A stretch of 15,737 bases of DNA. It comes from CAYUBI01 sp964443005. Its GTDB lineage: Bacteria > Margulisbacteria > Riflemargulisbacteria > GWF2-35-9 > CAYUBI01. Positions 6,962 to 15,405 of this stretch are shown here, one piece after another (position 1 is the stretch's first letter; each line of letters opens with the position of its first letter). Under the pieces are notes generated by a model. The model worked only from the letters and a program-made list of their open reading frames with translations. It was not told where the DNA came from and did not search any database. The position numbers and the translations under genes were made by a program. The stretch spans positions 1 to 15,737 of the forward strand of contig CAYUBI010000055.1 in the NCBI GenBank assembly GCA_964443005.1, given 5' to 3'.

Positions 6962-8103
6962 AAGGGGTGTCCTTCTTTCATGAGTTGGATTGTAAATGTT
7001 GTGCCTGTGTCAGGCTCGCTCTGAACAACGACGTTGCCGTGATACAATAAGGCAATTTTGTGAACAATAGAGAGCCCTAACCCACTTCCAGGTATTCCTT
7101 TTGTTTTTTTGTTAGAAATGCGAGAAAATTCTTTGAAAAGTTTGGTTTGTTCGTCTACAGTCATCCCAATTCCGGTATCTGTAACAATAATATTAACATA
7201 ATTATCGAAATCTTGTGCTGCAATCCGAATACTGCCGTTTTCTATATTATATTTTGTTGCATTGGAAATTAAATTCGATAGTAAAATGTCAATTTCACTG
7301 CTATCACCCCAAAAGGTTAATGTTGGAGAAATATCAAGTGAGATTGTTAACATTTTTTTTTGCATGGATTCTTGCATTGTTATGAGTAAACGTTCACTAA
7401 TGTCCCGCAGAAAAAGGGGAGTGAATTCCCGTTTTTTTTGACCAGATTCAATTCCTGTAAGATCTAATAAATCCATAATTAGTTTGCGCATTCGTTGCGA
7501 ACATATGGCTACTCGTTTGAAAATATCATCATAATCACTGAGTTGTTGTCCAACAGTTCGGCCATAAATGATTTCCAGATATCCATCAATTGCATTTAGG
7601 GGCGACTTTAGTTCATGTGCTAAAATCGAAATAAATTCAAATCGTACTTGTCGTTTTTCTATAGCAAGTCGTTTGGCTTGTTCAGTTAGAATAACTTCAC
7701 GCGTAGTTTTTTGAATCGTGTGCCGCAGTTCTGCAGGCGAAAATGGTTTTGCTAAAAAATCATTAGCTCCAAGTTTAGTTGCTTGTACTGCTTTTTCAAA
7801 GGTTCCATAGCCTGTAATCAAAATAGTTGCAATTGATTTTTTTTCAAATTTTAATAGTTTCAATACCTCAAATCCGCTAATCCCGGGTAATTGTCCATCC
7901 AATAATAAAATATGGGGCTGCCTTGTTGTCAGTGCTTCAAGCAGGTTTTCGCCACTCGAAAACATTTCAACCGAAAATATAACATTGATTTCGAGGTCGT
8001 TAAATTCTAGAGTGAGTCCATCCAGTGCTTTTTTAGCTGCTAAACACATTCCTGGCTCGTCATCTACGATCCAAATGCTCAGTGATTGCAGTTCCGCATT
8101 CAT
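6952..8103 (-). CDS. receiver-histidine kinase hybrid (REC-HisKA-HATPase)
   Basis: 383 aa, soluble, with no membrane segment. An N-terminal receiver domain (about 8-130) has acidic pair D14/D15, phospho-acceptor D69 in HILLLDGQLPG and K119 in FLAKPF. It is followed by HisKA with H163 in SILAHELKSPLNAI. The HATPase domain has N281, DTGIGM (309-314) and GSGLGLS (339-345). All catalytic residues are present, so it should accept phosphate on its receiver and autophosphorylate. It starts inside the stop of the receiver gene (ATGA). Its place after the hydrogenase-like sensor kinase suggests a relay from that sensor through this protein. The final target is not encoded here. REC-HK proteins of this layout are usually intermediates or act on partners elsewhere. 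Confidence 0.93.
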   Translation of the reverse strand: MNAELQSLSIWIVDDEPGMCLAAKKALDGLTLEFNDLEINVIFSVEMFSSGENLLEALTTRQPHILLLDGQLPGISGFEVLKLLKFEKKSIATILITGYGTFEKAVQATKLGANDFLAKPFSPAELRHTIQKTTREVILTEQAKRLAIEKRQVRFEFISILAHELKSPLNAIDGYLEIIYGRTVGQQLSDYDDIFKRVAICSQRMRKLIMDLLDLTGIESGQKKREFTPLFLRDISERLLITMQESMQKKMLTISLDISPTLTFWGDSSEIDILLSNLISNATKYNIENGSIRIAAQDFDNYVNIIVTDTGIGMTVDEQTKLFKEFSRISNKKTKGIPGSGLGLSIVHKIALLYHGNVVVQSEPDTGTTFTIQLMKEGHPLCQ

Positions 8104-8483
8104 GGTAATAAGCGCTCGATTTCGGCTTTAAGTTGTTCGAATCTCACGGGTTTTGATAAAATAACATCTGCTTTAATCCATTTTTTTTGACTATCATTCA
8201 TTGTGTTAAAATCAATTCCTGTTTCATGACTCACAGATGTTGCAATAATCACTGGCATAAGAGGGTTATGTTTTTTTAATTGATATGCCAGCATAAACCC
8301 ACTATCTTTTTCTTCCATCATTAAATCAATAATTGCCAAATCTGGCTTAACTGTGTTGAGCAGCTCCAGAGCTTCTTCGTGGCCAAATGCTGAAATAACT
8401 GCATACCCTTTATTTTCCAAAAAGATTTTTTGTTGCAAAATTAGATCTTCATCATCATCAACAAGCAAAATTGTTTGTAACAT
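8100..8483 (-). CDS. stand-alone response-regulator receiver protein
   Basis: 127 aa, only a receiver domain. VDDDED (8-13) holds the Mg-binding acids, D53 in IIDLMM is the phosphorylation site, T82 in ATSVS is the switch residue and K111 in SKPV is the conserved Lys. No output domain follows, so it signals by protein contact or by passing phosphate on. A strong AAGGAG site lies about 6 nt before the ATG. It sits 15 nt after the hydrogenase-like sensor kinase and overlaps the receiver-kinase by 4 nt, so the three are probably one signalling set. Confidence 0.93.
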   Translation of the reverse strand: MLQTILLVDDDEDLILQQKIFLENKGYAVISAFGHEEALELLNTVKPDLAIIDLMMEEKDSGFMLAYQLKKHNPLMPVIIATSVSHETGIDFNTMNDSQKKWIKADVILSKPVRFEQLKAEIERLLP

Positions 8484-8498
8484 TGCGGTCTCCTTTTT

Positions 8499-10490
8499 TT
8501 ATATCCCTATAGGTAAGTTTATGGTAAAAGTAGTTCCAATAGGACCTTTTTTATCATCTCGATTTGACGCTACAGTTATGTCTCCCTGATGCATTTTGAT
8601 AATACCATACGTTACAGATAATCCAAGGCCTGTTCCTTTTCCCATTTGTTTGGTTGTAAAGAATGGATCAAATATTTTGGATAAATTTTCTTCAGGAATA
8701 CCAATGCCTGTATCCTGAATAACAATATGAATTTTATCTGAAAATGCGATTCCGTCAATGGTTAATTTCCCATTGATTGGCATAGCATCTATTGCATTTG
8801 TGATTAAATTAATCAGTGCTTGCATCAGTTGATCCTTGTCAACTGCAACAATAATAGGTTCAGCTACAGTGATGCAAACGGAAATGCGATCAGGAATTGC
8901 AGCGGATTTTATTGAATCATGAATCAAGGTTTCAAGATTTGTGGGTTGGCGAATTGTTTTGTTTTGTCGAGCAAAATTGAGTAGGCCTGAAAGTATTTTT
9001 TTGCAACGATCTGCTTGAATGACAATCATATCTAAGTCTTCTTTAAGCGCTGGATTTGCTTCATATTTTTCAAGTAGTAAATTTGCATACATTAATACAA
9101 CGCCTAAAGGATTATTCACTTCATGGGCAATGCCTGCAGCCATTTGACCCATGCTAGCTAATTTTTCGGATTGCAGTAAAGCATCTTGTGTTGAGGCTAG
9201 TTGTTCATTTGAATTAGCCAATTCTTTAACGGTTTTTCTTAATCGTTCAATTGTAAAGGGTAAACACATTTCGCTTTCTGCAAGACCTTTTAATATTGCA
9301 ATTGCGTGTTCTTTACAAGTTTCGTAACCGCAAGCTTCACAGTTGAGTTCGTCCTCTACTGTTAGTTTTCCCATTTTTGCTAGTACAAAAGCTATTTCCT
9401 CGCTGTTTGGCAACGGATTGTGTTGTTCCATTTGTTGAAACGAACATGATAAATCCAATGTTTTTAGTATGTTGCTATGTTCGAGATTTTTTTCAGATAA
9501 TTGTGGTTTTTCATTTTGTTGTCTGGCAAATTGGCTGATGAGTGAGCGACGCTGAAATAAAGGTAGCGTTTTGGTAATGCCTGCGCCCATAATGCATCCG
9601 CCATTGCAACAAAGAATTTCTAATAATTTTGCATTTAAAGCTTTTGTTTCAAATTCTTTGATTGCATCAATTGCATTTTTTTTGCCATCTGTTGCAACAA
9701 TATCACCTAAAATTAAGCTTTCGCTTATTTCAGCAGCTTCCAGCAGCCCTCGTGCAATAGGAAATAATCGTCCTTTTCCTGCATCAGGAGCATCAAATTC
9801 GGAGGGTGATGCTGTTAAAACATCAATGTGGTTTAGCTCGAATAAATCGATTAGTTCATTAAAAGTTAAAACCTCATCTGTTGTAGCCTTAGGGTCTTTT
9901 TGCATTTCGCCTTTTTTCGCAATGCACGGGCCAATAAATACGACTTTTAATTCATTTCCATGAATAGCTTTTAGTGCACGCCCTGTTGCAATCATTGGCG
10001 AAACAATGGGTGCGAGAAATGGCATTAAATCTGGAGAATACCGTTCAATGTAAGCAATAATTGCAGGACAGGTAGACCCAATAAATCGTTGACTAGGGTA
10101 ATCTGTTAATAGTTTTTTATATGCTTTAGCTACTAAATCAGCACCTAAAGCAACTTCATTAACATAATTAAATCCTAGTTTTCGTAAAGCTCCGATTATA
10201 AAAGAATAGTGAACATTGGGGAATGCAATAGGGAAACTGGGCGCAAGAATTGCTGCTATTTTATCCTCAGATGCTAAAAGTTCTGTGACCTTAGGTATAC
10301 CACTCAGTACTTCCTTAGCGTTTTGACTGCAAACTAAGACACAGTTCCCGCACCCAATACAGCGTTCAGTTATAACATCTGCTTGACCTTGATAAATTCG
10401 AATCGCTTTTGCTGGACATTCGCGTACGCATGTATAACAAACCCTGCATCGTTCTTTATTAGATTTAACAAGCGGAAGTAGGGGTGCCAT
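8499..10490 (-). CDS. sensory [FeFe] hydrogenase-like histidine kinase
   Basis: 663 aa, soluble. Domains in order: a two-[4Fe-4S] ferredoxin (C15, C18, C21, C25; C44, C47, C50, C54); an iron-hydrogenase large-subunit-like domain (about 75-310); a Fe-S module C384-x2-C387-x4-C392-x16-C409; a coiled coil (about 412-445); HisKA with H456 in AAGIAHEVNNPLG; HATPase with N565, DTGIGI (593-598) and GKGTGLGLS. Candidate ligands of the H-cluster cubane are kept: C141, C189 (GPCIAKK), C295 and C299 (CCNGGC). The proton-relay Cys of the catalytic TSCCP loop is replaced by Thr140 (GSTCP). This fits a sensor of H2 or redox state rather than a turnover enzyme. AGGA lies about 7 nt before the start and overlaps the hydA stop. 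No PAS domain is seen, unlike the classic PAS-linked sensory hydrogenases. Confidence 0.92.
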   Translation of the reverse strand: MAPLLPLVKSNKERCRVCYTCVRECPAKAIRIYQGQADVITERCIGCGNCVLVCSQNAKEVLSGIPKVTELLASEDKIAAILAPSFPIAFPNVHYSFIIGALRKLGFNYVNEVALGADLVAKAYKKLLTDYPSQRFIGSTCPAIIAYIERYSPDLMPFLAPIVSPMIATGRALKAIHGNELKVVFIGPCIAKKGEMQKDPKATTDEVLTFNELIDLFELNHIDVLTASPSEFDAPDAGKGRLFPIARGLLEAAEISESLILGDIVATDGKKNAIDAIKEFETKALNAKLLEILCCNGGCIMGAGITKTLPLFQRRSLISQFARQQNEKPQLSEKNLEHSNILKTLDLSCSFQQMEQHNPLPNSEEIAFVLAKMGKLTVEDELNCEACGYETCKEHAIAILKGLAESEMCLPFTIERLRKTVKELANSNEQLASTQDALLQSEKLASMGQMAAGIAHEVNNPLGVVLMYANLLLEKYEANPALKEDLDMIVIQADRCKKILSGLLNFARQNKTIRQPTNLETLIHDSIKSAAIPDRISVCITVAEPIIVAVDKDQLMQALINLITNAIDAMPINGKLTIDGIAFSDKIHIVIQDTGIGIPEENLSKIFDPFFTTKQMGKGTGLGLSVTYGIIKMHQGDITVASNRDDKKGPIGTTFTINLPIGI

Positions 10491-10499
10491 TATCTATTC

Positions 10500-12221
10500 C
10501 TAATAAATATCTTTACGCGGTGTATAGTGTGTATGTAAAAGATGGTGGCTTTTTTCACTTAGTGGTTCACCTAGAAATTCTTTATATAATGTTTGAATGG
10601 CTTCATTATCATGTGATGTACGCACTTTTTCCTTTTTATCAATGGCATATAATGCGTTCATTCGATTGCGCACTTTTTGCAAATTGATTCCGACTGGCTG
10701 GCCGCCTCCTGCAATGCATCCGCCTGGGCATGTCATGACTTCAATAAAGTGAATATCATTTCTGCCTGCGCGTATTTCATCCATTAGTTTTTTCGCATTT
10801 CCAAGACCACTCACTACGGCTACGCCCAAGGTCATGTCATTAATTGTGACTTTAGATTCTTTGATGCCATCTAAATCGCGAACAGGTTGAATGGTTAAAT
10901 TATCCATATTCGTGCCTGTTAGTGAATAATAAGCTGTTCGCAAGGCAGCTTCCATAACTCCGCCAGTAGCTCCAAACAGTTTTCCTGCAGTTGATCGTTG
11001 CCCTAATGGACTGTCTGCAAGTTCAGGTTCCAATGTTTTAATATCAATACCAAATAAATGAATCATTTTTGCTAATTCTCGTGTAGTTAGTACTGCATCA
11101 ACATCACTGAGTCCTTCGTTTTGCATTTCTCCTCGTTGAGCTTCAAATTTTTTTGCAGTACACGGCATAATGCTAACTGAAAATATCTTTTTCGGGTCAA
11201 TTCCAGTTTTTTGAGCATAAAAACTTTTGATAACAGCACCCATCATTTGTTGAGGGCTTTTGCATGTTGAAACATGTTCCATTAAATCAGGATAAGATTG
11301 TTCCATATACTTAATCCATCCAGGAGAACAGCTGGTAATCATGGGTAGTTTTCCGCCATTTTTAATGCGTGAAATAAGTTCCGCACTTTCTTCCATGATT
11401 GTTAGATCAGCACTAAATCCAGTATCAAATACACGTTTAAAACCCATTTTGCGTAATGCTGCTGTCATAACGCCACAAATATCTGTGCCTTCTGGAAATC
11501 CAAAAGATTCACCCAATGTTACAGATACACTAGGTGCATGTTGGACAACAGTATACACGTCTGGTGAACTAAGTGCTTGAATAACTTCTTGAATATGTGA
11601 TTTTTCTGATAAGGCACCTGTAGGGCACACCATAATGCATTGACCACAGTTAATACAGGTTGATACATTAAGTCCTTGATTAAATGCTGTTCCTACTTGT
11701 GTTTTACATCCACGATACATGAAATCAATGGCAGATACGGCTTGAATTTCTTCGCAAACTCTTACGCATCGACCGCACAAAATGCATTTATCTGAATCAC
11801 GGCTAATGGATGGGCTGGAGTGATCTAGTTTGTGATGATTTTTTTCTCCATTGAAACGGCGATCTCGTACAACATAGTCATTTGCAAGATGTTGTAATTC
11901 GCAATTATTATTTGCAACACAATATAAGCAATCATTGGGATGGCTTGATAATAGTAATTCGATAATTGTTTTTCGTGCATGAAGAACTCGGGTTGAATGC
12001 GTTAAAATTTTCATTCCAGGTGAAACATTATTTGAACAAGCAGTCACTAAATTTCTCGCACCTTCAACTTCAACTACACACATTCGGCAAGCACCTGATG
12101 GGAAAAGGTTTTCCAAATAACATAACGTTGGAATGTCAATGTTATGTCTGCGCAGCATTGCCAGAATCGTTTCGCCTGTTTTAGCTTCGATTATTTTTCC
12201 GTTTACTTCGATCTGAATCAT
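10500..12221 (-). CDS. hydA: [FeFe] hydrogenase catalytic subunit HydA (CpI-like modular form)
   Basis: 573 aa from the preferred ATG at 12221. The ATG at 12227 sits 1 nt after AGAGGAG, too close, whereas 12221 has normal spacing. It interconverts H2 with protons and electrons in the cytoplasm. Clusters in order: [2Fe-2S] with C34, C45, C48, C62; His-ligated [4Fe-4S] with H94, C98, C101, C107; two ferredoxin clusters with C146, C149, C152, C156 and C189, C192, C195, C199; then the H-cluster domain with L1 ITSCSPGW (296-302), L2 MPCTAKKFE (C354) and L3 EVMTCPGGC (C498, C502). L1 has Ser where TSCCP hydrogenases have their second Cys, which binds the H-cluster cubane in CpI. With the NuoE- and NuoF-like genes upstream it should form HydABC. 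Confidence 0.96.
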   Translation of the reverse strand: MIQIEVNGKIIEAKTGETILAMLRRHNIDIPTLCYLENLFPSGACRMCVVEVEGARNLVTACSNNVSPGMKILTHSTRVLHARKTIIELLLSSHPNDCLYCVANNNCELQHLANDYVVRDRRFNGEKNHHKLDHSSPSISRDSDKCILCGRCVRVCEEIQAVSAIDFMYRGCKTQVGTAFNQGLNVSTCINCGQCIMVCPTGALSEKSHIQEVIQALSSPDVYTVVQHAPSVSVTLGESFGFPEGTDICGVMTAALRKMGFKRVFDTGFSADLTIMEESAELISRIKNGGKLPMITSCSPGWIKYMEQSYPDLMEHVSTCKSPQQMMGAVIKSFYAQKTGIDPKKIFSVSIMPCTAKKFEAQRGEMQNEGLSDVDAVLTTRELAKMIHLFGIDIKTLEPELADSPLGQRSTAGKLFGATGGVMEAALRTAYYSLTGTNMDNLTIQPVRDLDGIKESKVTINDMTLGVAVVSGLGNAKKLMDEIRAGRNDIHFIEVMTCPGGCIAGGGQPVGINLQKVRNRMNALYAIDKKEKVRTSHDNEAIQTLYKEFLGEPLSEKSHHLLHTHYTPRKDIY

Positions 12222-12236
12222 AGACATTCTCCTCTT

Positions 12237-14240
12237 TTAAACAATCTCAATAGCTTTAAAACGACAAGCCTGATAACAAGCACCACAGGCAATACATTTT
12301 TCTTCGATGATATAATGCGGACTTTTTACAGATCCTTTGATTGCACCTGAAGGACATTTTCGTGTGCATAAGGTGCATCCTGTGCATTTAGCTTCATCAA
12401 TATGATAAGTAATAAGTTCTAAGCATGCTTTGGCTGGACAACGACGCTCATAAACGTGAGCTTCATATTCATCACGAAACCAACGGAGCGTCGTCAGAAT
12501 TGGATTAGCTGAAGATTGTCCAAGTCCGCACAAGCTAGTATCACGAATAACAGTGGCCAAGCTTTCTAAATTTGCAATGCCTTTAAATCGTTCTAAAGCA
12601 TCATTTCCTGATTCATTGCGACGAGCACGAGTTAAACTTTGTAATATTTCGAGCATTCGACGCGTGCCTTCACGACAAGGAATACATTTGCCACAGCTTT
12701 CTCGTTGAATAAATTCCATAAAAAATTTGGCTACATCTACCATACAGTTGTCTTCATCCATGACAACTAATCCACCTGAACCCATCATGGCTCCAACAGT
12801 TTTAAGTGATTCATAATCTACTTGAATATCAAGATGTGCATTAGTTAAGCATCCGCCTGAAGGCCCCCCAATTTGAACAGCTTTAAATTGTTTACCATTA
12901 GGAATGCCGCCACCCATGATCATCACAATATCTCGAATTGTTGTTCCCATAGCAATTTCAACAAGTCCGGTTCGAACTACTTTGCCTGACAAGGCAAATA
13001 CTTTAGTGCCTTTGCTGGATGCTGTACCTACTGAATTAAACCAATCAGCTCCATGTTGGAAAATCGTGGGTATATTTGCAATAGTTTCAACATTGTTAAT
13101 AATGGTTGGCTTTCCAAACAAGCCGCTAACTGCAGGGTAGGGGGGGCGTGGCCGTGGCATTCCCCGTTTCCCTTCAATACTATGAATCAGTGCAGTTTCC
13201 TCTCCACAAACAAACGCTCCAGCTCCTTGTTTAATAATAACGTTTAAATGAAAACCACTATCCAGAATATTGTCGCCAATTAACCCGAGTTCCGAAGCAT
13301 CAACAATTGCTTGTTTTAAGCGTTTAATAGCTAAAGGATATTCAGCACGCAAGTATACATAGGCTTTTGTTGCGCCAATGGTATAGGCTGCAATTGCGAT
13401 TCCTTCTAAAACGCGATGCGGATCACCTTCTATCACTGCCCGATCCATAAATGCTCCAGGATCACCTTCGTCAGCATTACAGATAAAATATTTTTGATCT
13501 GCGTTTTGGTCTAAAGCGATTTTCCATTTTTTAGCTGTTGGAAATCCGCCTCCCCCTCTGCCTTTTAAACCACTAGCTTCAATAATTGAACAACATTCAT
13601 TAGGTAAATGCTTTTTTAAAACAGTAGTAAACGCCTGATATGCGCCGCGTGCAATTGCTTCAAAAATATTGGAGGGATCCAATATTCCACATCCAGCTAG
13701 AACCCAGCGAGTTTGAGGTTTGAAAAACACGTGGTCTTTTAATAATGGGATGGTAAGATACGTTTCGCGATTCGTAGTTTCAAATTGACCTAGAATCGAT
13801 TCTTCAGGAATAATGCCTGAAAATACCTGATCGAGCAATGGTTTTACTTTATTTTCTGTCATGTTTTGAAAGGATATTCGTGTTCTTCCTGGAAATTCGA
13901 TATCAACAATAGGCTCTGCAGTGCATAATCCAATGCAGCCAACTTCAATAATATCTGCAGTTCGGTTTGTTTCGCAAAGATAGTCTTGAATAGCTGCTAA
14001 TGTTTTGTCTGCACCTGCACCTAGTCCGCACGTTCCAGCTCCAACGTAGATCGCAGGACGGCTAGCTGTCGTGCGATTAATAGTATCCAGAAATGTTTGT
14101 CGTAATTGTTTGCATTCAGGAGTCGAATGGCAAATAGGGCCCATCGTCATACATAAAACAAAATCCGGACAGGGTTTTTCGAGGGAATGCCAGCATTCAT
14201 TGCAGCAAGGAATAATGCCTGATAATTTTTCGTGGGTCAT
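12237..14240 (-). CDS. hydB: NuoF-like NADH/FMN subunit of trimeric hydrogenase (HydB)
   Basis: 667 aa from the ATG at 14240, which overlaps the upstream stop (ATGA) and has AAGGA 8 nt before it. The frame is open to 14351, but that extension lies inside the NuoE-like gene. It binds FMN and NAD(H) and passes electrons between NADH, ferredoxin and HydA. Order: a Cys-rich N-terminus (C12, C13, C16, C24, C30, C37, C43); a thioredoxin-like ferredoxin region with C71, C102, C106; NuoF core with GLKGRGGGGFPTAKKW (225-240) and NADEGDPGAF (255-264); ESCGKCIPCREG (515-525) with C571 for [4Fe-4S]; and a C-terminal two-[4Fe-4S] ferredoxin (C619, C622, C625, C629; C649, C652, C655, C659). The C-terminal ferredoxin is typical of bifurcating HydB. 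Confidence 0.95.
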   Translation of the reverse strand: MTHEKLSGIIPCCNECWHSLEKPCPDFVLCMTMGPICHSTPECKQLRQTFLDTINRTTASRPAIYVGAGTCGLGAGADKTLAAIQDYLCETNRTADIIEVGCIGLCTAEPIVDIEFPGRTRISFQNMTENKVKPLLDQVFSGIIPEESILGQFETTNRETYLTIPLLKDHVFFKPQTRWVLAGCGILDPSNIFEAIARGAYQAFTTVLKKHLPNECCSIIEASGLKGRGGGGFPTAKKWKIALDQNADQKYFICNADEGDPGAFMDRAVIEGDPHRVLEGIAIAAYTIGATKAYVYLRAEYPLAIKRLKQAIVDASELGLIGDNILDSGFHLNVIIKQGAGAFVCGEETALIHSIEGKRGMPRPRPPYPAVSGLFGKPTIINNVETIANIPTIFQHGADWFNSVGTASSKGTKVFALSGKVVRTGLVEIAMGTTIRDIVMIMGGGIPNGKQFKAVQIGGPSGGCLTNAHLDIQVDYESLKTVGAMMGSGGLVVMDEDNCMVDVAKFFMEFIQRESCGKCIPCREGTRRMLEILQSLTRARRNESGNDALERFKGIANLESLATVIRDTSLCGLGQSSANPILTTLRWFRDEYEAHVYERRCPAKACLELITYHIDEAKCTGCTLCTRKCPSGAIKGSVKSPHYIIEEKCIACGACYQACRFKAIEIV

Positions 14241-14698
14241 AATGAATTCCTTAATGTTTGGATTAGTTCCGTTGTTTTTTCCGGAGTCATGCCTGAGTGA
14301 AATTGTCCATTGATTGAAAGCACTGGCGCAAGCCCACACGCACCAATGCAAGCAACAACATCCAAACTAAAGACGCCATCTCGTGAGGTTTGTCCAGGTT
14401 CAATTTTTAATTCACGTTTGAGTGTGTCCAAAACCATAGCTGAACCTTTGACATGACAAGCTGTTCCTCGACATACGAGTATATGGTTTTTCCCAGTTGG
14501 ATGAAATCGAAATTGATTATAAAAGGTTGCAATTCCATAAATTTTGCTAACAGGTATACCCATTTTTTTGCTTATTTTTATTAAAGCTTCTTTTGGTAAA
14601 AAACCGCAATTTTCCTGAACATCTTGTAAAATTGGAATCAACGAATCTCGTTTGGATTCAGAGTATTTTTCTAATACACTATCAATCAACACATTCAT
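14237..14698 (-). CDS. hydC: NuoE-like [2Fe-2S] subunit of trimeric hydrogenase (HydC)
   Basis: 153 aa. A helical N-terminus (about 1-65, with the NuoE-type stretch KIYGIATFYNQF) is followed by a thioredoxin-fold [2Fe-2S] domain. Ligands C76 and C81 (CRGTAC) and C117 and C121 (CIGAC) are all present. It shuttles electrons beside the NuoF-like subunit. The start overlaps the rex stop (ATGA) and has GGAG about 8 nt upstream. The length matches HydC/HndA/NuoE proteins. Naming varies among systems; the role as the small subunit of the trimer is clear from the motifs and the neighbours. Confidence 0.95.
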   Translation of the reverse strand: MNVLIDSVLEKYSESKRDSLIPILQDVQENCGFLPKEALIKISKKMGIPVSKIYGIATFYNQFRFHPTGKNHILVCRGTACHVKGSAMVLDTLKRELKIEPGQTSRDGVFSLDVVACIGACGLAPVLSINGQFHSGMTPEKTTELIQTLRNSL

Positions 14699-15330
14699 AA
14701 CTCGCTCCTTTTTGTTTTTTCTCGGGCAATAAAAGCTACTTTTTCAAAGGTTAATGCCATATCCATATGTTCAACGTATACGTGTTCCGGCGTTTTGATA
14801 CGCACAGGTGAAAAATTAATTAATCCACATACGCCTGCTGAAATCAATAAATCCGCAGCTGCCTGAGCTTCTGGTGCAGGGACTGTCAATATACCTAATT
14901 GAATCGAGGGATGTTGTTGGGTAATTGTCGAAAAATCCGAAATTGAATAAATGCGACATCCATGAATTACCCTGTCTGTTTTTTGGGGATCTACGTCAAA
15001 CCCAGCAATAATATTAAACAAAGGACGTAGTGTTGCGAAATAGCTCAAAATGGCGCGTCCAAGATTCCCAACACCAGACAGAATCACTGAAATGCCTTCC
15101 GTAGGTTCAAGTAATTGTTTAATAAAGCTTAATAAATCCTGAATATGATAGCCATTTTTTGAATTACCTGAATATCCGACAGCCATTAAGTCGCGACGTA
15201 CTTGCGCTGCAGTATGGCCTGAAAGTTCGCCTAATTGATGTGAGAAAATATATTCTTGACCTTCGTGATCTCTTTTTTTAAGTAAACTACGATAAGCAAT
15301 TAGTCGTTCGATTGATTTAGACGGTACCAT
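14695..15330 (-). CDS. rex: redox-sensing transcriptional repressor Rex
   Basis: 211 aa, the normal Rex length. Rex represses fermentation and hydrogenase genes when NAD+ is high and lets go when NADH binds. The N-terminal winged helix (about 1-75) has the family stretch TAAQVRRDLMAVGYSG. The Rossmann domain has GVGNLG (86-91), and an acid at the end of the second strand (D112 in AGFDVD) favours NAD over NADP. The C-terminal helix that swaps between subunits is present. The start at 15330 has AGGA about 9 nt upstream. It is the first gene of the hyd operon, and a good Rex box lies 55 nt upstream of its start, so it probably represses itself and the whole operon. Confidence 0.96.
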   Translation of the reverse strand: MVPSKSIERLIAYRSLLKKRDHEGQEYIFSHQLGELSGHTAAQVRRDLMAVGYSGNSKNGYHIQDLLSFIKQLLEPTEGISVILSGVGNLGRAILSYFATLRPLFNIIAGFDVDPQKTDRVIHGCRIYSISDFSTITQQHPSIQLGILTVPAPEAQAAADLLISAGVCGLINFSPVRIKTPEHVYVEHMDMALTFEKVAFIAREKTKRSEL

Positions 15331-15384
15331 TTTCTCTTGTCCTGTTATTTAATGTTTTCGTTGAACGTAACGCGCCTATTGTTG

Positions 15385-15402
15385 CTGTGAATTATTTCAC
15401 AG
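15385..15402. promoter_or_regulatory. Rex operator
   Basis: The sequence CTGTGAATTATTTCACAG is an inverted repeat of CTGTGAA around a 4-bp centre. It matches the known Rex consensus TTGTGAA-N4-TTCACAA except at the outermost pair. It lies just downstream of the -10 element and covers the predicted start site, the right place for repression of rex and the genes behind it. Confidence 0.88.
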
Positions 15403-15405
15403 ATA

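Noticed and set aside
9571..9963. 130-aa plus-strand frame inside the sensor kinase gene
   Set aside because: It is fully antisense to a gene with clear domain motifs, has no ribosome site and resembles no family. Other plus-strand frames within the hyd operon are rejected for the same reason.
14241..14351. Upstream extension of the NuoF-like gene to the ATG at 14351
   Set aside because: It lies wholly inside the NuoE-like gene, matches no NuoF family sequence, and the ATG at 14240 has both an AAGGA site and an ATGA overlap like its neighbours.
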